A stretch of 64,000 bases of DNA from Ditylenchus dipsaci (GCA_004194705.1 SADC01000397.1:1-64000); one strand, 5' to 3'. Shown: positions 1 through 11,029, counted from the first letter of the stretch. Translations and numbers: made by a program. The notes: generated from the letters alone by a model not told the origin.

Positions 1-81
1 TTGCAATGTTCAGTTGCAATTTAGTTGTTTGTCGTAGAACTTCTAACATTGTGTGTATTGTATATTCAAGTATGTTTCTAG

Positions 82-447
82 ATGGACGAAATTGCTCGTA
101 TGCTCAATGGTTCAGTTGATTGGGAAGCTTTTCGTCGTGCTATTCTTTTCGTTCAGATGCAGATGCCGAAGCTAGCCGGAAGCGAACATGAAATCACCAG
201 GAAGCAGTCATCGAAGATCAACCGGAAGAAGTCGTTATAGTGTGTTGAAAGTCAAAATTTAATTTCTATTTACTGTTTTAGCCACTGTCGTTCGAACCGC
301 GGAAAGAGAAGTTATGACGTATGATGAGCATCAATTCTGGAAGAAGAATGAAGCTATAAGGAAAAAACCTAACGGGAATGCGCGAATGTCGATGATACGA
401 AATGCAGGGCTCGTCTACACACCGCTCGGGGAACAACAGAAGTGTTG
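82..447 (+). pseudogene. possible decayed two-exon gene, unidentified
   Basis: An acceptor-like TTTCTAG lies directly before ATG at 82. The frame opened there (MDEIARMLNGSVDWEAFRRA) runs to a stop at 240. A more protein-like reading switches frame near 150 and passes one TGA. It continues as EAVIEDQPEEVVIV to a possible donor near 242 and joins, after an intron ending TGTTTTAG, an exon at 282-447 that reads TVVRTAEREVMTYDEHQFWK and ends LVYTPLGEQQKC-stop. The second exon looks coding and its phase fits the first under the shifted reading. One frameshift and one nonsense codon suggest a decayed copy, though an assembly error is possible. No family was recognised. Confidence 0.35.
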
Positions 448-449
448 AA

Positions 450-800
450 GGTCATCTGAACTCAATTACTAGTGATATTTTCCGAACCAAGCGGGTCTCC
501 TCTTAATTACTTTGAGTGTTCACAGCCAAGAATTTTTACAATGATCAAAACCACCATGTTACCCATAAATATTTAACATATCTAAGATTCAGGTAGTTTT
601 GACAACGTGAGAAGTTTCGCGTACTGGTCACCCAAATGAGCCAAGACGATATACGAAAGGTTCTAGACATGAAGGTGATATCAGGACTACTAAGGGTATA
701 TCAGGGCCATAAGAGTAGTTCAAGACTATTAATAGTATATCAGATCCATTGAGGGTGGGCTAGGCCTTTAAGGGTAGAACTGGACTGCTGATGTTGCCTT
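450..800. other. no gene seen
   Basis: No coding exon, RNA gene or clear transposon end was seen here. The stretch 690-780 has loose repeats of the type ATATCAGGNCCAT/AAGGGTA. Confidence 0.4.
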
Positions 801-804
801 AAAA

Positions 805-960
805 AAGTGTTTTTGCAGATTTACGAAAACTGAAAAATACCATCAAAACGTAATTTTACTACTGTAAAACCATCTAAGAATGCTCAAATTGGTGCAGAAA
901 CAGATTTTGGAACTCAAAAGCGAGAAAAAAATTGAATCTAAGTGAACGACTACTTCGTTT
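805..960. repeat. fragment of the palindromic repeat family at 21.9-22.7 kb
   Basis: The order of words (AAAAATACC, TACTACTGTAAAACCATC, GAATGCTCAA, CAGATTTTGGAACTC, GACTACTTCG) follows that of the arm at 22095-22250 with scattered changes. It is a diverged single arm of that element. Confidence 0.6.
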
Positions 961-1193
961 TTATATTACATGGGACATCCAGCAAAACTGCGGTTGGTGC
1001 AAAGAAAATGTTTGATTACTTTGACCTCTTCGCGGCCAAATATTAGCACACTCCACATTGCATGGGATAGAATACATGTAGTACATGATGTGGTATTAAG
1101 AACAACGAAAGAGACACATGAGCGTAGTTTTGCGCAAAAATTAAAATAAAAAGCGCGACGAGAACTGGCGGTACACGGAAACTTACATTTCAA

Positions 1194-1345
1194 TTTAAAA
1201 CTGACATGTCAGTTAAAAACTGACATTTAAACTGACACTGACATTTAAAATGATATTGACATCTAAACTGACACTGACATTTAAAATGATATTGACATCT
1301 AAACTGACACTGACATTGACACTGACGTCATGTTGACACTGACAT
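1194..1345. repeat. simple repeat of ACTGACATTTAAA and related units
   Basis: Tandem degenerate units built on CTGACA, TTTAAA and GACACTGACA. There is no coding potential beyond chance ORFs. Confidence 0.8.
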
Positions 1346-1390
1346 AGTGTTTTCAAAAGGAAAGGCAAATAGTAAGGCAAACTCTAAAAT

Positions 1391-1511
1391 CGGGCGGCGG
1401 TAAATTCATCCTCCGGTAAATTCATCCTCCGGTAAATTCATCCTCCGGTAAATTCATCCTCCGGTAAATTCATCCTCCGGTAAATTCATCCTCCGGTAAA
1501 TTTATCCTCTA
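1391..1511. repeat. 16-bp minisatellite, seven copies of GGTAAATTCATCCTCC
   Basis: Seven nearly identical head-to-tail units; the last has TTTATCCTC. The array is preceded by GGGCGGC. That resembles the left end of the element at 11960-12794, which starts GGGAAAC and then has GGTGAATTCATC units. No inverted partner array was found downstream, so this may be a solo end of a related element. Confidence 0.85.
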
Positions 1512-1934
1512 ATTTTGTCTTGACAGGAATAATTTTCATTATCATACTTTTTGAATTTTTTTTTCGGGAGCAGGACTCTGGATCGTCTCCACACTACAGT
1601 AGCCTACTTTTTGTGCTTTGTGCTTAGGCGCAGAATGGGCCAGTGTACATTAGAACGAACTCAAACATGTATTCTCCACATGTCCCTCCAAATCTTTAAA
1701 GTTACAGGTTCCAATCCTGGTGCTAACATACATCATTTTTCTTGATCAACATTCGTAAAATAGTTTTTTATAAGAATAGTAAGCCTGAGGGTAGGTAGTA
1801 GAACCATCTGGCACTTCCGCAGAATTCGTATTCGGCTTTTTTCGTATTTGGCCAGATTCGTATTCGGGTTACTGATAATAGCTTATAACCGATAATGACG
1901 GATAACAACCTAATTTAGTTAGAATACGAGTTGT

Positions 1935-2215
1935 TGCCACCGCAAATTGTGCCGCCGCAAATTGTGCCAAAATCAAATTGTGCCACCGCAAATTTTGCCG
2001 CGATTTTGATTCATTTCACTGTAAAAATCATCAAATTTTTATTATTTTTATTTTTATTCTTTTATTTTTATTCTGGTACAGTTTGATTTTGGCACAATTT
2101 GCGGTGGCACAACTTCAATTGGCACAATTTGAATTTGGCACAATTTGCGGTGGCACAAATTGATTTTGGCACAATTTGCGGTGGCACAATGTGATTTGAC
2201 ACAGGCTGCTCCTGC
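1935..2215. mobile_element. inverted arrays of TTGTGCC units (small palindromic element)
   Basis: On the left, TTGTGCCRCCGCAAATTGTG words at 1935-2000; on the right, the reverse complement GGCACAATTTGCGGTGGCAC repeated between about 2085 and 2215, around an AT-rich centre. The right end (from GGCACAATTTGCGG to GACACAGG) recurs at 4256-4295, showing it is a mobile or amplified unit. No TSD could be fixed. Confidence 0.6.
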
Positions 2216-2574
2216 CCATTTTGTCAACAATAATATTGAATTGTTTTTTGTTTGCGGTTATTGATTGAAAAATAAATTTGAAAATTTGTTCAAAACTCAG
2301 AACCATTCACTCGTCGAGCCAACGTCGCTTGACAATGCCAGATCGGATAACTCATCCGACTTTCACTGCTCCACAACTGTCACTGTCATAGTGTGACTTA
2401 TATCGATTAGAAAGTACTTAATTTACTTATGCTAGCCGAGACCATTTTTTGGACAGTCAAAAAAATTCCAGTTTCGGTCAAGCTAACGCCCAAAAACATC
2501 AAATTTGACCTTGATCCTCGCTGTCGATTTCATATTTTTCATCTAGGGTTTACTGTAGTGCTGTGCCCTAGCCT

Positions 2575-2735
2575 TCGAGCGAGATTTCGAGACGAGATTT
2601 TAAGCAAAAACAATTTCGAGACCGAGATCGAGACTTTTGAAAATTTTCGAGCGAGATTTCGAGACGAGATTTTGATCTCAATTTAGACCGAGCGAGCGAG
2701 ATTTTCGAGACGAGATCTCGCTCGGGCACAGCACT
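2575..2735. repeat. GCGAGATTTCGAGACGAGA repeat
   Basis: Degenerate units of GAGATTTCGAGACGAGATTTT with a self-complementary GAGATCTCGCTCGG at the right side. Confidence 0.7.
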
Positions 2736-3339
2736 AGTTTACTGTAACTTAGCTGCACTGATAGTTTTATTTTATGATCGAGTGCCTGAGAATCATTTTG
2801 GTACCAAAAATCGAGCAAAAGTCCTGTCACGACATTCATTCGCGACAAAACTTTCGGATGGATTCCGAATTTACGCTATTTATAGAAACACGAGCAAAAC
2901 AGTCGTATGAGTTTCACATTGTACGTCTAATGGGCCGAATAAGTGCATCAATGATTCATTTTATTATATACAAAGTACCCTAAACCCAAAATTTGACGCT
3001 GAATCCGATTCCAGCATCAAAACACTTTTGACCATTTACTTTTAGAGATACAGACATAATTCAAAATATTTGATTAATATATTATTGATTTATTGTTACG
3101 ATCCGATTTGTTGGCATTCAATTAGAAAAGCGTAGGTTTGTTTTTAATTCTGAGTTTAGTTTTAGTAATATTAACTTTTTTTTCCCACGGGTATGAAAAT
3201 TAACCTAAAAATTTCAAAAAATTTTTTTTGGAAACATCATGTACAGGGGTAAAAGTACCGGTTTTATTAAAAAAATCTTGTCAAAAATAGCATTTGATAA
3301 TGAAAAATATGAGATTTTTCTATTTTCGTTAGTTTTTCG

Positions 3340-4012
3340 TTAGTTTTGGAATTCTTTGAAGCAAGGTACAGGATGCAGGCCTACATTACATTTTTCGCAT
3401 TTCTTGTTAGTTCTCCCATCACAAACCCCGCAGTGAAGAGATAAGTCTGTTGTGGCAATCCAATTATCGTACCCGTCAAGCCGCACACTCTCATTTACTC
3501 GCTTAGAAGTTAGTTATCTATCTTGGGATGATCTTCGGCCGGGTCCTGTGGGTGGACTTCCATATGTTTTGATATAGGAGGTGGCAACATAGCGGCGAAA
3601 CTGGAGAGAGTCCCACTTAGGGTGGAGTTTTATATACAACTGCCAAGCGTTGTGCACTTCAGTATCTACTCCAAAGCAGAAGCACGACCACCACCACTTC
3701 TTGGAGCCAATGAAAACCCTATAGTTATTGATATTTTGGTCCATTCTGTCCACACCACCCATGTGCTTGTTGTAGCAGGCTACAGTGTTTGGCTGCTCGA
3801 TCTGGATGCTCTTCTTTTCCTTGGCCGACCAACGGCCTAGTTCTTCAACCTGCATGGCTTCCTCATCAGAGTCCTGTGCTTCCGGAGGGACCGCAACAAT
3901 CTCTATTTGTTCCACGTCCACATCATCCGACTCTAGCAAGGATAGACACTCGAAGAGATTGACCAGCTCTCCGATATTAGGCGAATTTACTTTAGCAAAA
4001 ATAATATATTTG
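3340..4012 (-). pseudogene. piggyBac-like transposase, internally deleted and with one stop
   Basis: On the minus strand the frame opens upstream with VNSPNIGELVNLFECLSLLE and an acidic stretch typical of piggyBac N-termini. It then jumps directly to RWSAKEKK...PNTVACYNKHMGGVDRMDQN, a signature just after the catalytic core, and continues with KKWWW and NAWQLY. After an in-frame TAA (complement of 3514-3516) the same frame resumes and ends with the Cys/His-rich tail CGVCDGRTNKKCEKCNVG...PCFKEFQN-stop at 3340. The central DDD catalytic region (about 250 residues in intact relatives) is missing, so this cannot be an active transposase. It looks like an internal-deletion derivative. TTAA-flanked non-autonomous elements elsewhere in the window could be its relatives, but shared ends were not shown. 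Confidence 0.85.
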
Positions 4013-4235
4013 TCGACAAAGTGTTGTACAAAATCAAATGATAAAGGGGAAGTGACTTCCTTACTTCTTTCTTTAAAATAGCCAGCTGTATTTCAAAAGA
4101 ACTATATCAACTAAGAGAAAAAAGAAGCATAAACATATGCTAATAGGATAACTCATAACTCTTCTTTCTACTGATAAAATTTTGTATTGTTGTGCATTTT
4201 TTTGTTTTTTGTCAATTAAAATTTTAAATTAAAAT

Positions 4236-4300
4236 TTTGGCAGAATTTGAATTTGGCACAATTTGCGGTGGCACAATGTGATTTGACACAGGTTTCTTCT
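4236..4300. repeat. second copy of the GGCACAATTTGCGG end
   Basis: From GAATTTGGCACAATTTGCGG to GATTTGACACAGG this repeats the right end at about 2130-2205, and the resemblance extends into the following CTGCCC. Confidence 0.7.
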
Positions 4301-4465
4301 GCCCGACAAAATGTGTGTGGTGCCGCGCTCATTCAAACCTTTCAGTTTGCCATGATAAGGAAGAGGCAGGGTACTTTAATAAAGATTGTTGAAGGTCACA
4401 AAATTCTGTCCTCAAGGTCTTCGAAATTTGGATGTCTTCCTCTAGCGGTAAAGTTGATTCTTAAC

Positions 4466-4604
4466 CAGTGTTGTAAGTGGCACCGGTGCGGCACCGGCAG
4501 CTCACGGCACAGCACCGGTACGTGAGCTGGTGCTGGTGCCGAAATTTTCGTAGTCGGTGCCGTGAGCTGGTGCAGGCGCCGCATTTCTAATATTTACAAC
4601 ACTG
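4466..4604. mobile_element. hAT-type MITE, 139 bp, GGCACCGG interior
   Basis: Ends are CAGTGTTGTAA and TTACAACACTG, flanked by TTCTTAAC (4458-4465) and TCCTTAAC (4605-4612), an 8-bp TSD with one mismatch. The interior is made of GCACCGG, GTGAGCTGGTGC and AAATTTTCG words, many self-complementary. Related copies are at 8609-8879 and 15734-16115. Confidence 0.85.
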
Positions 4605-4619
4605 TCCTTAACCATCTCC

Positions 4620-5320
4620 ATAAAAATAAATAACATCGAGTGATGTCAAGGCTGCTGTACGGAACATAAAACAAGCTGGTTCACCCACAGTGCTCCTCTC
4701 AATCCATCAAAATGGTAGCGAAATTCACGCTGGACAGTCCAAGGGGGTACACCTTGTCAAAGTCAACGATTGAAACAGAGCCTTGCGCTTTTAATTTTTG
4801 AAATCTGAGCTGAAAATGTGTGGAAACAGAGTAGGAACAACGGAGTTGAAAAAATTCATCATTATAATGCTTTTTCATAACGTTTTCATAAACGGGCTTG
4901 CGGGCTTTTGAATATATTAGGTGCGTCGTTTGACAATTTTTTGAACAAATTTCCCAAATTTTTTTGTGCGCAGTACTATTTTTTAGTAAAACAATTTTTT
5001 ATACGGCCTTATGTGGTCGCCAAAGGTAGGTAAAGGCTATTGTGAAGCTTATTCTTACAGTGCAGGCCCTGAGAGACTGGCTCAGGTAATCGTGAAAGAG
5101 AGAGAGAGGTTTGACTGTATATTATAAAAGCTTACGAAAAGCTGAACATATTTTAGTTTTTCTGAAAGAGCTTACTTTCTTTTAGCTCATTTTATACCAC
5201 ACCTGAAAGTTTCACACAGAGCCCAAACTAATTTAGGGAAGATTTTTTATTCTGTCACCACCTCACGACATGAAACAATTTAAAAGTCAAAAGTTATCAA
5301 TATCACATGAAAAAATTGTA
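4620..5320. other. intergenic, 3' flank of the BTB gene
   Basis: No exon or clear element was recognised; there is a short GA-rich run near 5098-5110. Confidence 0.4.
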
Positions 5321-5326
5321 CAACTT

Positions 5327-6201
5327 TCAATTTGAGCTGCGCACGATGTTTTCGAACACCATTACTTTTGTCCTGTCACTGAGTGCAGAATATTCCGGTT
5401 CATTCATCAGTCTTCTGTTTTGCCCAACAGATCTGTACTTACTGATGCAAAATGCCTAAAACAGATACGTGTGACTTCAATTATAATCAAAATTTTTAAG
5501 AAGGAAGACATACCAAAAGTTGGGTTAAGCCATATTCCTGTGCAATCAACATTTTCTTGGCATTAGTGAAGCAGAAAGGTGAATCTAGCAAGAATTGCTC
5601 ACATTGATACAGCACAGCGCCAACATCGAAACGATCGGCCATCTTCAACGCACATCCCACATTCTCAGCTAAATTTCGCGATGAAATTCACTCATAGAAC
5701 ATTAAGGTCTAACCTGTAATGATATTGCTAGATTTGCCCGGATATATGACTTCGAGAAGTTGGCAGAACTCGTCAGCATGTAAATCTGCCATGACTATCT
5801 CACATTTATCTTTCTCGGCAAAGTCTCCGTTGAAAAGCATGTTGAAGAATTTCGAATGCACAGATAAAAACTGAAATGAAGTGTTAGAAAGTTTAAAGAA
5901 AACAAGAAAATATTTTGAATACCCCTTTGTTGACATGTATTTTCTTGCTTTCAACAATGAGCACACAGTCAGAAGGAAAAGAATTTGGATCACAAAACTT
6001 TTCCAGCACTTTCTTACAATGAATATAATATTTTTTTTCGTGAGCCTGGAGGCTTAGGGCTGCAATTCGGTGAATTGACTCTTCCACACGCTGCAAACGC
6101 TCTGCATTGGCCTTCATTTCCCTGCGGATTTCAATTCCGAAATTTCTGACTGCCTCTTCCACTTCTTCCAGGTGTTCTTTATTGTTCATAAAATCGCTCA
6201 T
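5327..6201 (-). CDS. BTB/POZ-domain protein, four exons, complete
   Basis: Exons on the minus strand are 6201-5923, 5870-5714, 5668-5514 and 5455-5327. Their lengths sum to 720 bp (239 aa) and all phases agree. The first 60 residues are charged and probably helical (NNKEHLEEVEEAVRNF onward). The BTB fold follows at about residue 75: SDCVLIVESKKIHVNKG, then the hallmark LSVHSKFFNMLFNG, LLEVIYP, and ALKMADRFDVGAVLYQCEQF. Worm BTB proteins of this type act as homodimeric adaptors for CUL3 ubiquitin ligases or in self-association. No MATH, Kelch or zinc-finger domain is seen, so the coiled N-terminus is the only partner region. The start is supported by an acceptor-like TTTTTTCAG about 20 bp upstream of ATG without a matching donor, which suggests SL trans-splicing. 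Identity as BTB is firm; the function is not known. Confidence 0.9.
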
Positions 6202-6617
6202 TTTCGCAGTAATTTAACACCTGAAAAAAGCAAATAACTATTTATTGTAACTAGACAACCAAATTAGACAAGCATGCCTAGATGAACATTGCTCAGAAAA
6301 CTTCTAACAAAACTTAACTATTAGTCAAAATATCAGTCTTGCAAGTATATAGATATAAGTTACAAAAATAAAATAAAAACAATTCTACGTCATTTCGTTA
6401 ATTAGAAAAGGTAGATAAGATCAAAAAAGATAAAAAAACTGGCTGAACAAAAACTTTTGCTGTATTGGGTTTCGAACTTATCAGTTTGAAATTGTGCGAG
6501 TTTGAATTTTTTCCGTTTTCGAACCTTCCCGTTACCGATTTTTTCCAAATTTCGAACTTTCCGTTCAAGAAAATTTTTTGTACGAAAATTTCCCTTTTCG
6601 CTGAAATGAGTTCCGAG

Positions 6618-6816
6618 TAGGGTTGGAATAAGAACGGTCCGAATCTTTTTCAGGAATATTCCTGGTCTTAATCTTTTTTTCCGGTCCGATTCGGTCCAAA
6701 TCTTTTATCTCCAAATAACCAAATTTATTTTTTAATTATTAAAAATCGAGCAAAATCGCTAAAAAAACATCAAAAAGATTCGGACCGGGAATAAAGCGGG
6801 AATATTCCCAACTCTA
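6618..6816. mobile_element. hAT-type MITE with TAGGGTTGG end, 199 bp
   Basis: Ends are TAGGGTTGG and CCAACTCTA. The flanks GTTCCGAG (6610-6617) and GTTTCGAG (6817-6824) form an 8-bp TSD with one mismatch. The interior holds inverted words for CGGTCCGAATC and AATATTCC. Confidence 0.85.
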
Positions 6817-7011
6817 GTTTCGAGCTTTCTAGTTTTTGAGAAAATGGGGTTCGAGAAAATGGGGTTATCCAAGCTTTCGTAGACCCCGAGCGTTAATGTG
6901 GGTTAGTTGGTCAGGTCGTGCTCTGAAAAACCACGTCAGCAAAACATGTGCGAAGTGAACCATGTGGGTACCTCCTGATTTATGCATGAACTCAGGGCAT
7001 TTCAAACAAGA

Positions 7012-7168
7012 TACAGTCAAGTCTCGATATAAGTCTCGGGACCAGACCAAGTGTATCTTAGATCGAGGTGTATCTTATATAGAGACCAATTCAAGGAGGT
7101 TTATTCAACTTAGGACGGGCCCAGGTGTATCTTATATCGGGGGTATCTTATATCGAGACTTGATTGTA
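7012..7168. mobile_element. short TA-flanked element, TACAGTCAAGTCTCGATATA type
   Basis: The left end TACAGTCAAGTCTCGATATA is mirrored by TATATCGAGACTTGATTGTA at the right. Internal repeats of GTATCTTATATCGRG are present. The TA at both ends fits Tc1/mariner insertion. Confidence 0.75.
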
Positions 7169-8121
7169 GCTCATGAAAGCATGTCTTCATAAAAAGATTG
7201 AACGTAAAAAATAATTTCGAAAACGTATGTTTTCAAAAAAAATAATTCAGAAAAAAAAAGAAATTCACGAAAGCCGCTACCGAATACAGAAATGTTTTTG
7301 AACAGAAAGTTTGAAACTCGAAAGGTTCGAAAACGGAAAAAATTCAAACTCGCATAATTTCAAACTGATAAGTTCGAAACCCAATACAGCCAAAAACTTT
7401 CATATTCGAGATGTTGCGACTTTTTTGTCTTTCAGCTGTCTTTTCGTTTATCGGCTTCTCGAGAAAGTTGCGTCTCTCAAACAATTGAAACTCAGATGCA
7501 CTTCTTGGCGTTGATTTGCAGGCGGCTCTGAAAAAGACTACTTTTAAAACAATCGGATGTCGACTTGCAGACAGAGTCGACTGGCTCAAGTATCCCTCGC
7601 AACACATTAACACTTGAACACGCGAGCGGCACTTTAGGTCCGTTGAAATCAGAATTTCATGCTGATCATTTTTAATAAATACACTATGGGTCGTTGGATA
7701 TTCGAAAGTCGGGTAAAAACGCCATTTTAAAATTTTCACATTTTCGAAATTTTTATTACGTTCAAGTCTATTTATCCAAGGCATTTTTAAATCGACTGCT
7801 AATAAATCATGACTAGTTCGATGAAGCATGAAAAGAGTTTTCTGATGATATATCGTTTAGACATTTACGGTTTTAAAATTTCAGATTTTCGGGCAAAAGA
7901 AAAAATCAAGTCATTTTTCAAAAACCGTTGTTGACACTTGGAAATGCAAAAATAGGTGTGTTAAGGTGGTTCATTCGGCTATTGTTATACACCATTCTAT
8001 AGAGCAAGAAAAAGTGCAACACATATAGCTCCGAAGCAATTGAAAATACGGGTTTTGGAGTGTTAAGCAAAAGTCCAAAGAAAATCAAAAAATTTATCCT
8101 AAAACCATTTTGACGTGAAAC

Positions 8122-8425
8122 TTTTTCTTTTCTAGTCAAACTAACAAATCTGACGCCAGATTAGTGTTTAGCGTAGTCAAGTTGATTATGAAAATGCTCT
8201 TTAAAGTAGAAATATACTTTCAAATTTTGAATTCCGCTCAAGACGAAAAGTATTTGAATTATTAAAAAATCTTAAAAGTTTTAAGTTTAAATATTTATTG
8301 TCTTGAGCGGAATTCAAAATTTGAAAGTATATTTCTACTTTAAAGAGCATTTTCATAATCAACTTGACTACGCTAAACACTAATCTGGCGTCAGATTTGT
8401 TAGTTTGACTAGAAAAGAAAAAGAA
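8122..8425. mobile_element. near-perfect inverted repeat with about 125-bp arms
   Basis: The left arm (CTTTTTCTTTTCTAGTCAAA through TTTGAATTCCGCTCAAGAC) is mirrored base for base at 8295-8425 around a roughly 50-bp AT-rich centre. The right arm also matches, with divergence, the sequence at 19750-19870 (CTTGAGCGGAATT, AAGTCGACCATGCTGAA), so this is a repeat family. Exact ends and a TSD were not determined. Confidence 0.75.
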
Positions 8426-8608
8426 AAAATGGCTCCGAACACTTGCTAGGTCTTTTTGAGATGTTGACGAGCATTTTCACCATTTCAACTGCTCAAAAGT
8501 TTGGTTCAGGATTTTGCGCTTTGACGATATTTTAAAACTATGTTGTAGCGCAGTTCAATAGCTACAAGATCTACTTTACAAAAAAAATTAAAATTTTCGC
8601 GTTAAGAT

Positions 8609-8879
8609 CAGTTTTGTAAATGGCACTGGTGCCGTGACCTAGTGCCAAAATTTTTCGAGGTCGGTGCCGTAAATTGGTGACGGTGTCGAAGTTCTAGATT
8701 ACATCGGTGCGTCGCCGGCATCACCTCACGGCACCGCACCGGTGCCGTGAGGTGGTGCCGAAAATTTTGGAGTCGGTGCTGTGAGCCGGTGCCGGTGCCA
8801 AAATTTTCGGGGTCGATGTAGTGAGCTGGTGCCTAAACCCGGCTAGTGCCGGTTCCAGATTTCAAGATTTACAACACTG
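8609..8879. mobile_element. hAT-type MITE, 271 bp, GGCACCGGTGCC interior
   Basis: Ends are CAGTTTTGTAAATGGCAC and AGATTTACAACACTG. The flanks GTTAAGAT and GTCAAGAT form an 8-bp TSD with one mismatch. Interior units (GGTGCCGTGAGCTGGTGCC, AAAATTTTCGG) repeat in both orientations. Confidence 0.85.
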
Positions 8880-8899
8880 GTCAAGATATGACCTTTCAA

Positions 8900-9290
8900 A
8901 AGAAACAACTTTTTTAAAAGTGAACAAAACTTGAATTTGGGTCAGTTTTTACGAGCACCGGATTCTGCAGTAGAACCAATCAAGGACAAATATAACTTAC
9001 GATAATAAAATTTTTTAAATAAAACAAAATTTTCAGGTAAAGTGTCCGGTAAAGTAAATCTTAGGTAAAGTATCTTTTTTTTTCTCAAATTTGTGCTGTT
9101 TCAGCACTTTTTCAATAACTCGACTGTAGGTCATAAATTAACCCCTTTGCCATTGCTAACGGGCGCTGGCCTACCGAAGCCTAAGCCTAGAAAATACTCC
9201 ATAAAAACCCATCAATAAAGGGGTTATTCATGGGGGGATTATGTATGGGTTTGTATTCAAAAACTCATACAACAAATGATACTTTTGATT
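8900..9290. other. no gene seen; TTAGGC-type words
   Basis: This is the 3' flank of the CAP gene. A reversed copy of the TTAGGC-containing repeat (GGCCTACCGAAGCCTAAGCC) lies near 9170-9190. Confidence 0.4.
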
Positions 9291-9300
9291 TATTTAAATA

Positions 9301-10877
9301 TTAAAAGTTTGGAAACATAGATGCAACAAACTTGTGTAACACACCTGACAATAGTGTTTTAACTGTAAACATGAATGTATAACCATATTCAAGAGATAGG
9401 TTGTTGTTACATCTGTCTGTTGCACTGTTTACACCTAATTTACAAACAGGGTGTTCAATCACTGAATGAGACAAATTTATTGAGTTAGGTGAAGTTGTGA
9501 CAATTGTTGGTTGAATTCCGACAGAACACTTCTTAGAATTGGATAAAATAAGGTGAGAATCTTCCAATTGGCAGAGACCAGTTAAATTGAAGCATTTGTA
9601 ACTATCACTACATTTAGAGCACTTTTTGCCGTATTCGTAAACTGGCTTGTCTAGCAGTTGTCTGAAGTTTATAAACAAAGTGTTGGTAATTTTTTATATA
9701 TTGGCTTGATAGATTGACTGCGTAATTTGACTGTGACCTTGGAGAAAGTTTTGATAATTTTTTTTGTGGCACTTATTCGGTTGATACCCCCTCGCCATTT
9801 TTTGAAAAGTCACCCAAAATAACTCCCTATACTACTTTTTTCTGCTTGACACGATAAAATAATCATTTCAACTTTTTTGCTTATGCAAAACCTTTGGCGT
9901 AGAAAAAGCCAGTGCAAATTAAGATAAAATCAAATGTTTGTGTCAAAATATGCGTCTTGTTGGTCTTTTGTGGGTATCTAAGTAGTCAGTTACTTTAGTA
10001 AAAAATGTGCTTTTCAAGCAGGGGCCCCTCGAAGTAAACAAGTGCAAGGATGGCTTCCTTGTAAGTTAGAAACAAGAATATAATATATCATGAAAAATCG
10101 AAAAGGCGCGAATTCAAAAAAATCACAGAAAAAGGCCAAACGCCCCAAAGCCAATTACCTCTTGTCATAGTGACACACAAACAGGAGTCGGTCGCCTGGA
10201 CATTTAGATCCAGCACATCCCACACTTCGAATAAGATCTGTTGACATCTGCAATTTTTTTCATCACAGATAAAACACAGTTTATAAGAAAGACTAGGGTT
10301 GTTGAAATAGCCGGCTATTTATTTTTCGGCTATTTAGCCGGCTATATAGCCGGCTTAATAGCCGAAAATCGGCTATTTATAAAAAAATTAATGCTTAATT
10401 TCTTTCAAATTTTCTTATTTTTTTTTATTTTTTTCTAGTTTCTTTTAAAAATAGCTCATTATTTAAATAGCGGCTATTTACCGGCTATTTTGCCGGCTAT
10501 TTTCGGCTATTTAGCGGCTAAATAGCCGGCTAAATAGCCGGCTATTTAGCTGTTGAACAACTCTAAGAAAGACTTTAATTTTCGTTACCTGTGTGAAATG
10601 TCCTGCACCGGAATGCTCAAACAATTTCTTGTCCAATCTCTTAGGTATCGGCATAGTTAGATTGTGCAGTTCAAAGTCCCACCACGCTTCTAATGCTTTT
10701 AAAGCCACTTTTTCTGACATAAAAATTTTTAGTTAAAAATGCTTTCAAAAACCTACCTAAAGAAAAGGCAGGCCATACCATATACAAATTTTCTCCGTGG
10801 TTTCCATTTGAATGCTTCAATGATTGGCATTTTTTAGCCCAACTTTTTGCACTTTTTTCTAAGCTGCAGTCGTAAAC
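9301..10877 (-). CDS. CAP/SCP-family secreted protein, 5' exon not found
   Basis: Exons on the minus strand are 10877-10757, 10713-10589, 10247-10159 and 9661-9301; phases agree across all three introns. In order they give VYDCSLEKSAKSWAKKCQ and HGENLYM (CAP core), ALEAWWDFEL and HSGAGHFTQ (CAP motif with the conserved Glu/His region), MSTDLIRSVGCAGSKC with LLFVCHY, and VYEYGKKCSKCSDSYKCF, the Cys-rich hinge. After the hinge there is a tail of about 90 residues with six more Cys, longer than in simple worm SCP proteins. CAP proteins are normally secreted and have roles in defence, development or host contact. The first exon, which should carry a signal peptide and the N-terminal CAP helix, was not found between 10.9 and 13.5 kb. 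The intron between exons 2 and 3 carries a hAT-type MITE (10294-10565). Confidence 0.85.
10294..10565. mobile_element. hAT-type MITE with AGCCGGCTATTT interior, 272 bp
   Basis: Ends are TAGGGTTGTTG and CAACAACTCTA (inner part), flanked by AGAAAGAC on both sides (10286-10293, 10566-10573), a perfect 8-bp TSD. The interior is a mass of TAGCCGGCTATT palindromes around an AT-rich core. It sits inside an intron of the CAP gene. Confidence 0.92.
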
Positions 10878-10954
10878 CTAAATACGTTTATACGCACATA
10901 ATACATGGTGCTTGAATTTACTTTATTGAAAAGGAACTGTTATTTATAAAAAAC

Positions 10955-11026
10955 TACAGTAGACTCTCGATATACTGACAGCCAGCAGGCCGACCTTAGG
11001 TGTCACCATATAGAAGGTCGACTGTA
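10955..11026. mobile_element. 72-bp TA-flanked mini-element
   Basis: TACAGTAGACTCTCGATATA at the left and GAAGGTCGACTGTA at the right; the centre has GGCCGACCTTAGGTGTC, matching the GGTCGGTCC core found in the other short TACAGTCAA elements. Confidence 0.6.
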
Positions 11027-11029
11027 CAT

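Noticed and set aside
1391..1511. CRISPR-like regular repeat array
   Set aside because: Units are directly adjacent with no unique spacers, and the genome is eukaryotic. It is a minisatellite.
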